The position numbers and the translations under genes were made by a program. The notes beneath the pieces were generated by a model, which ran no database searches, had not been told where the DNA came from, and saw nothing but the letters and a program-made list of their open reading frames with translations. DNA of 64,000 bases from Deltaproteobacteria bacterium (lineage in GTDB: Bacteria > Myxococcota_A > UBA796 > GCA-2862545): positions 186,001 to 250,000 of the forward strand of contig SBGP01000106.1 in NCBI GenBank assembly GCA_006226595.1. Reading direction: 5' to 3'. Numbering within the stretch: position 1 is the stretch's first letter; each line of letters starts with the position of its first letter. This document shows, one piece after another, positions 61,052 to 64,000 of this stretch.

Positions 61052-62803
61052 CTACTGCGCGGAGACCCGGTTCTCCGGAGTATCCGCCAGGTCGAGCCCC
61101 GTCCGCGACAGCGTGGAGAGCGTGCGGATGGTGTGCTCGCCGAGCCGCACCGCGGCCTCGCTGTCGGCGTCGAGCCCGGCGGTGGTCGGGCTGTTTCCGG
61201 TGCGGCTCACGTAGGACATGCTCGCCAGACCCGCCTGAACGGCCGAGGTCGCGTGCACGCCGTCGCTGAGCATCGGCCCGCCCGTCTCGAGCTTGTACTT
61301 CGCGAAGTTCAGGTGCTGCGGCAGCCAGGCCATGTCGCGCCACCCCGCGTTCGCGCTGGCGTTGTAGGAGCGGTCCACGAGGTCGTCCATCGCCTCGATG
61401 CCGTCGTTCGGGGTCGAGTCCCAGTGGCGGTCGTACAGCTGGGCCTGGAACCACGGTGAGCTGCCCGCCGTGCGAAGGTCCGCGGCCGTCACGTCATAGG
61501 CGCGCGCGTACAGCGACTGGTAGGTGTCGGCCTGCATGTACGGGGCGGCAAGATCGACGCAGGCCTGGGTCACGACCTGCGTGCAGCTGATGTCCGTGCC
61601 CACGGCGGTGAGGCCTTCGCGGGCGAGCAGCGCGAGCATGGCAGTGCGATAGCCGCGCTCGGAGCTCGTACCGCTGATCATGAACCGGTACGCATCCGGC
61701 TCTTTGCTCGGCTGGATGACCACGCGGCCCTGGCGAGGGCCGGTGTAGTGCACCTCGGTGAGGTCGTTGACGTACTGGTCGTACACGGCGGTCGCATAGG
61801 TCTGGGCCGTGGCATCGGTGGGCCAGGTGCTGCGCGCGCTCACGTCGAGTCCGGTGAGGGCGGTGTACACGCTGGCGGCCGACAGCCGGGGTCGCTGGCT
61901 CGACCCGACCTCGAGCTCGCCGGAGACCACCCCGGCGGGAGCGGGGATGCTGCCCGTGCCGATCGCCGTGCGCCAGAACAGGTCCTCGGCCGAGGCTCGG
62001 GTGCGGTCGCTCTCGCTTCGAACGCCGCAGTCGGTGCAGTCGGTGCCGAGGTCGCAGGTGGGGTTGGCGATCTCGGGTCCGGCGTCCTCGCACCGCCCGT
62101 TCGACGGCCACTCGCAGGTGTCGCTGCACAGACTGCCGGCATCGGGGACGGGCGAGCTGCGCACGGCCTGCAGGAGGACCGGGGTCGCAGCTTGGGACCG
62201 GGCCTCGTCGGCGAGGGCGAGCACGCTCGCAAAGTGGATCTCCGGGGCTCCGAGCTCGGCCCAGTACACGTCGGCGAGCACGACGTAGTCCCAGCCCTCG
62301 GCCAGCTCCGCCATGCGGGCCTCGCGACCGGTCCACGCGAAGGCGTGGTGGCTCAGCGCCTGGTCGTCGATGACCGTGCCGCGGGCCTCCACGGTCGAGA
62401 AGCGCCCGAGATCGGCCAGGTTCTCCTGGAGGATGCTCGCGATCGTCGCGGGAGCGGCCCACTGGTTGCCGAGCACGAGGATGCGCAGCGGACCGCTCGC
62501 GGGCAGCGCGGGGTCCGGGTCGCTCGGCAGGCTGTAGCCGGCGAAGCCGCCCGGATCGGTGTCGGTGTCCGTATCGGTGTCGGTGTCGGTGTCGGTGTCC
62601 GTATCGGTGTCGGTGTCGGCATCCGTGTCGGCATCCGCGTCCGTGTCGGCATCTGCGTCCGTGTCGGCATCCGCGTCCGTATCCGTATCCGTATCCGTGT
62701 CCGTCTCCGAGGCGCTGTCCGGCTCGTCAGCCGGCGCCTCCGGCTCGCAGGCCCCGAGCAGGGCGAGGAGGAGGAGGGCGTTCACAGGGCGAGGCGCGTG
62801 CAT
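61052..62803 (-). CDS. Lipoprotein with acidic spacer and SGNH-like domain
   Basis: 583 residues. Leader with lipobox LLGAC (Cys19), followed by a 50-residue Thr-Asp/Ala-Asp spacer (34-83). The main domain begins LRILVLGNQWAAP, like the first block of SGNH/GDSL-type hydrolases (with GNQ where GDS is usual), and ends with a DGVHAT phrase resembling the catalytic Asp-His block. In between lies a cysteine cluster (CSDTCEWPSNGRCEDAG...CDLGTDCTDCG) seen in other myxobacterial surface proteins. Esterase activity is possible but the Ser is not obvious. Confidence 0.75.
   Translation of the reverse strand: MHAPRPVNALLLLALLGACEPEAPADEPDSASETDTDTDTDTDADADTDADADTDADADTDADTDTDTDTDTDTDTDTDTDTDPGGFAGYSLPSDPDPALPASGPLRILVLGNQWAAPATIASILQENLADLGRFSTVEARGTVIDDQALSHHAFAWTGREARMAELAEGWDYVVLADVYWAELGAPEIHFASVLALADEARSQAATPVLLQAVRSSPVPDAGSLCSDTCEWPSNGRCEDAGPEIANPTCDLGTDCTDCGVRSESDRTRASAEDLFWRTAIGTGSIPAPAGVVSGELEVGSSQRPRLSAASVYTALTGLDVSARSTWPTDATAQTYATAVYDQYVNDLTEVHYTGPRQGRVVIQPSKEPDAYRFMISGTSSERGYRTAMLALLAREGLTAVGTDISCTQVVTQACVDLAAPYMQADTYQSLYARAYDVTAADLRTAGSSPWFQAQLYDRHWDSTPNDGIEAMDDLVDRSYNASANAGWRDMAWLPQHLNFAKYKLETGGPMLSDGVHATSAVQAGLASMSYVSRTGNSPTTAGLDADSEAAVRLGEHTIRTLSTLSRTGLDLADTPENRVSAQ
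62555..62704 (-). repeat. Coding tandem repeat, Thr-Asp/Ala-Asp spacer
   Basis: 50 codons alternating Asp with Thr or Ala. Mixed units of 12 and 18 bp (TCGGTGTCGGTG and GTCGGCATCCGC types on the plus strand). It encodes the spacer of the SGNH-like lipoprotein. Confidence 0.9.
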
Positions 62804-62899
62804 GTACCGGCTCCAGCCAGTCGGCGTCGCCGACGCGGCACGCTAGCACCCCTGGTCGGCCAGAAGCGTCGTTTCACCGACACTTGCCCTGGAGGCCCG

Positions 62900-63202
62900 C
62901 TAGTCGCCGACCATCTCGAGCACGTACTCCGCCACTTCCCTGGCCTCCTCGGGGTCGAGGCGGATCGGGTCCATGAACCCGCTGCCGTAGAGCACGACCT
63001 CGGCCACGTCGTCGACTGACATGTCCGCGGTGCGCTCGCGAAGATCGGGGCCGAGGTTCGTTCCGCGACCGTCGTCCGCATGGCAGTAGGAGCAAGCCCG
63101 CGCGTACACGTCGGCGGGCGTCTCCGGCGCCTCGAACGCCGTGTCCATCGGCTCCTCGCTCGCGCAGGCGACGAGGAGCAGAGCGAGCAGCGCGCGGGTC
63201 AT
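62900..63202 (-). CDS. Small cytochrome c-like lipoprotein
   Basis: 100 residues. MTRALLALLLVACASEEP is a signal peptide with lipobox VAC. A single haem c motif CSYCHADDGRG (residues 37-47) and a Met in the C-terminal half (GSGFMDPIRLDPEEAREVAEYV) give a class I cytochrome. Start overlaps the stop of the preceding haem-binding gene by ATGA (63199-63202). The pair forms a small electron-transfer or sensing unit at the membrane. Confidence 0.85.
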   Translation of the reverse strand: MTRALLALLLVACASEEPMDTAFEAPETPADVYARACSYCHADDGRGTNLGPDLRERTADMSVDDVAEVVLYGSGFMDPIRLDPEEAREVAEYVLEMVGD

Positions 63203-64000
63203 GGGGCCACGAACAGGCAGCGGGTGAGCGGCTGATACACGTCCGCGAGCACGTACAGGTAGTAGGTCTCGCCGCGGGTCAGCGTCGGAGCCGAGCCCTG
63301 CTCGGGATAGGCCTGGCGCGCTCCGCTCGGCACGGTGCCGTAGCGTGCGCCGGTGGCCAGGGGCTCCGCGTCGTAGGCCACGTCGAGCCGCCACAGCGTG
63401 CCCTCCGGAAGGTCGAGGTTCGGCGGCACGCCGGGAGCGCTGGCGGAGGGGTCGAGCACGTAGATGTAGCGGGCATCGCCACCGCGCCACGTCAGCGTGC
63501 CGTCGGCGTTCACACCTTCTCCCGACGCGCATGCGGAGGGCTCGTACTGCAGCTGGTCGTACAGCGGACCGCCGAACGGCGTGGCCGTCGTGAAGTCGGC
63601 TTCCGTCAGGCCGCGGCGCGACAGCTCACCCTCGAAGAACGCCTTCATGCGCGCCGGATCGGTGCTCGGCGCCCCGGTCGCTTCGCGGGCGAACCCGTTG
63701 TTGTCGTCCGGGTGGAAGGCGCCAAAGGCGGTGGAGTCGATCCACCCGGCGATCATCGCCATGCCGTCGTCGTCGAGCGTGTCCGTCCAGATCGGCTCCG
63801 CCTCGAGGTACCAGCCGGACGGCTCGCCGTTCGGGCTCTCGGCGGTGCTGTGGCAGCACACGCAGGCCGAGGCCTCGACCTGGGAGGTCACCCAGTCGTA
63901 CTCGGCCATCCACGCGCTGTCGGACAGGCGCGGGTCGTTGCTGTTCGTCGTGTTCTCGACGGCGGCGGGGAAGTAGGGCCGCTGGGTGCGGACCACGTCG
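63199..64000 (-). CDS. Haem-binding exported protein (5' end outside window)
   Basis: The frame continues beyond base 64000, so only the C-terminal ~266 residues are seen. A haem c motif CVCCH lies near the left part (SACVCCHSTAESPNGEPS), and SGWYLEAEPIWTDTLDDDG follows. The C-terminal third contains beta strands (GDARYIYVLDPS, GTLWRLDVAYD). It is coupled to the small cytochrome c by ATGA, so the two are probably one electron-transfer or photosynthesis-independent redox pair. The exact family is not recognised. Confidence 0.7.
   Translation of the reverse strand, partial: DVVRTQRPYFPAAVENTTNSNDPRLSDSAWMAEYDWVTSQVEASACVCCHSTAESPNGEPSGWYLEAEPIWTDTLDDDGMAMIAGWIDSTAFGAFHPDDNNGFAREATGAPSTDPARMKAFFEGELSRRGLTEADFTTATPFGGPLYDQLQYEPSACASGEGVNADGTLTWRGGDARYIYVLDPSASAPGVPPNLDLPEGTLWRLDVAYDAEPLATGARYGTVPSGARQAYPEQGSAPTLTRGETYYLYVLADVYQPLTRCLFVAP

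Overview
The window is high-GC, gene-dense bacterial DNA. It looks like a Myxococcota (delta-proteobacterial, myxobacterium-like) genome. The evidence is several large secreted lipoproteins with Asp-Thr/Asp-Ala spacer linkers, a CGNG...GEECDDG-type disulfide repeat, choice-of-anchor/VWA and FG-GAP surface proteins, a Ser/Thr kinase fused to an ATPase and helical repeats, and good sigma-54 (-24/-12) promoters. Most genes start behind a clear GGAGG-type ribosome site, and many neighbours overlap by ATGA or TGATG. The assignment to a phylum is inference from gene content.

Layout. 1-2580 (-): operon of a secreted repeat-like protein, a ComF phosphoribosyltransferase and a PNGase F-like lipoprotein cut by the window edge. 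2807-5760 (+): malate dehydrogenase with a strong hairpin, then a sigma-54 promoter and a VWA lipoprotein. 5824-9181: threonine aldolase and a LysR regulator, divergent from DoxX and a Tat-exported LigB-type dioxygenase. 9178-12898: small unknowns, a di-iron ferritin-like protein and a glycosidase-like lipoprotein. 12920-18063 (-): prkA / DUF444 / spoVR stress operon with a fourth small gene. 18393-26379: unknown envelope proteins, a DapF-like protein lacking both catalytic cysteines, an acyltransferase, NAD kinase and an alpha/beta hydrolase. 26466-31186 (-): hybrid histidine kinase and kinase-ATPase-repeat regulator. 31512-33639: START-domain protein and fatty acid desaturase, facing each other across a 104-bp tandem repeat. 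33835-42881 (-): three big lipoproteins followed by an HTH/STAND NTPase. 42919-43033: a 115-bp inverted-repeat element forming most of a divergent promoter region, then an ABC importer (ATPase plus FecCD permease), a zinc-ribbon membrane protein and tRNA-Arg(TCT). 45309-45840: gene-poor stretch holding a duplicated tRNA fragment. 45841-51235: soluble transhydrogenase, a sigma-54-driven coiled-coil secreted protein, aconitase B. 52489-58184: DabA/DabB inorganic-carbon pump with a third zinc-finger gene and a divergent LysR regulator. 58191-60132 (-): sigma-54-driven envelope operon. 60257-64000: small lipoproteins, a spacer-containing SGNH-like lipoprotein and two haem-binding proteins.

Working picture: central carbon metabolism (mdh, acnB, sthA, dabAB) is interleaved with a large surface lipoprotein inventory. 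Three separate transcription units for envelope proteins carry -24/-12 promoters (4040, 47500, 60170), which suggests a shared sigma-54 envelope or developmental regulon. No CRISPR array, insertion sequence or rRNA was found.
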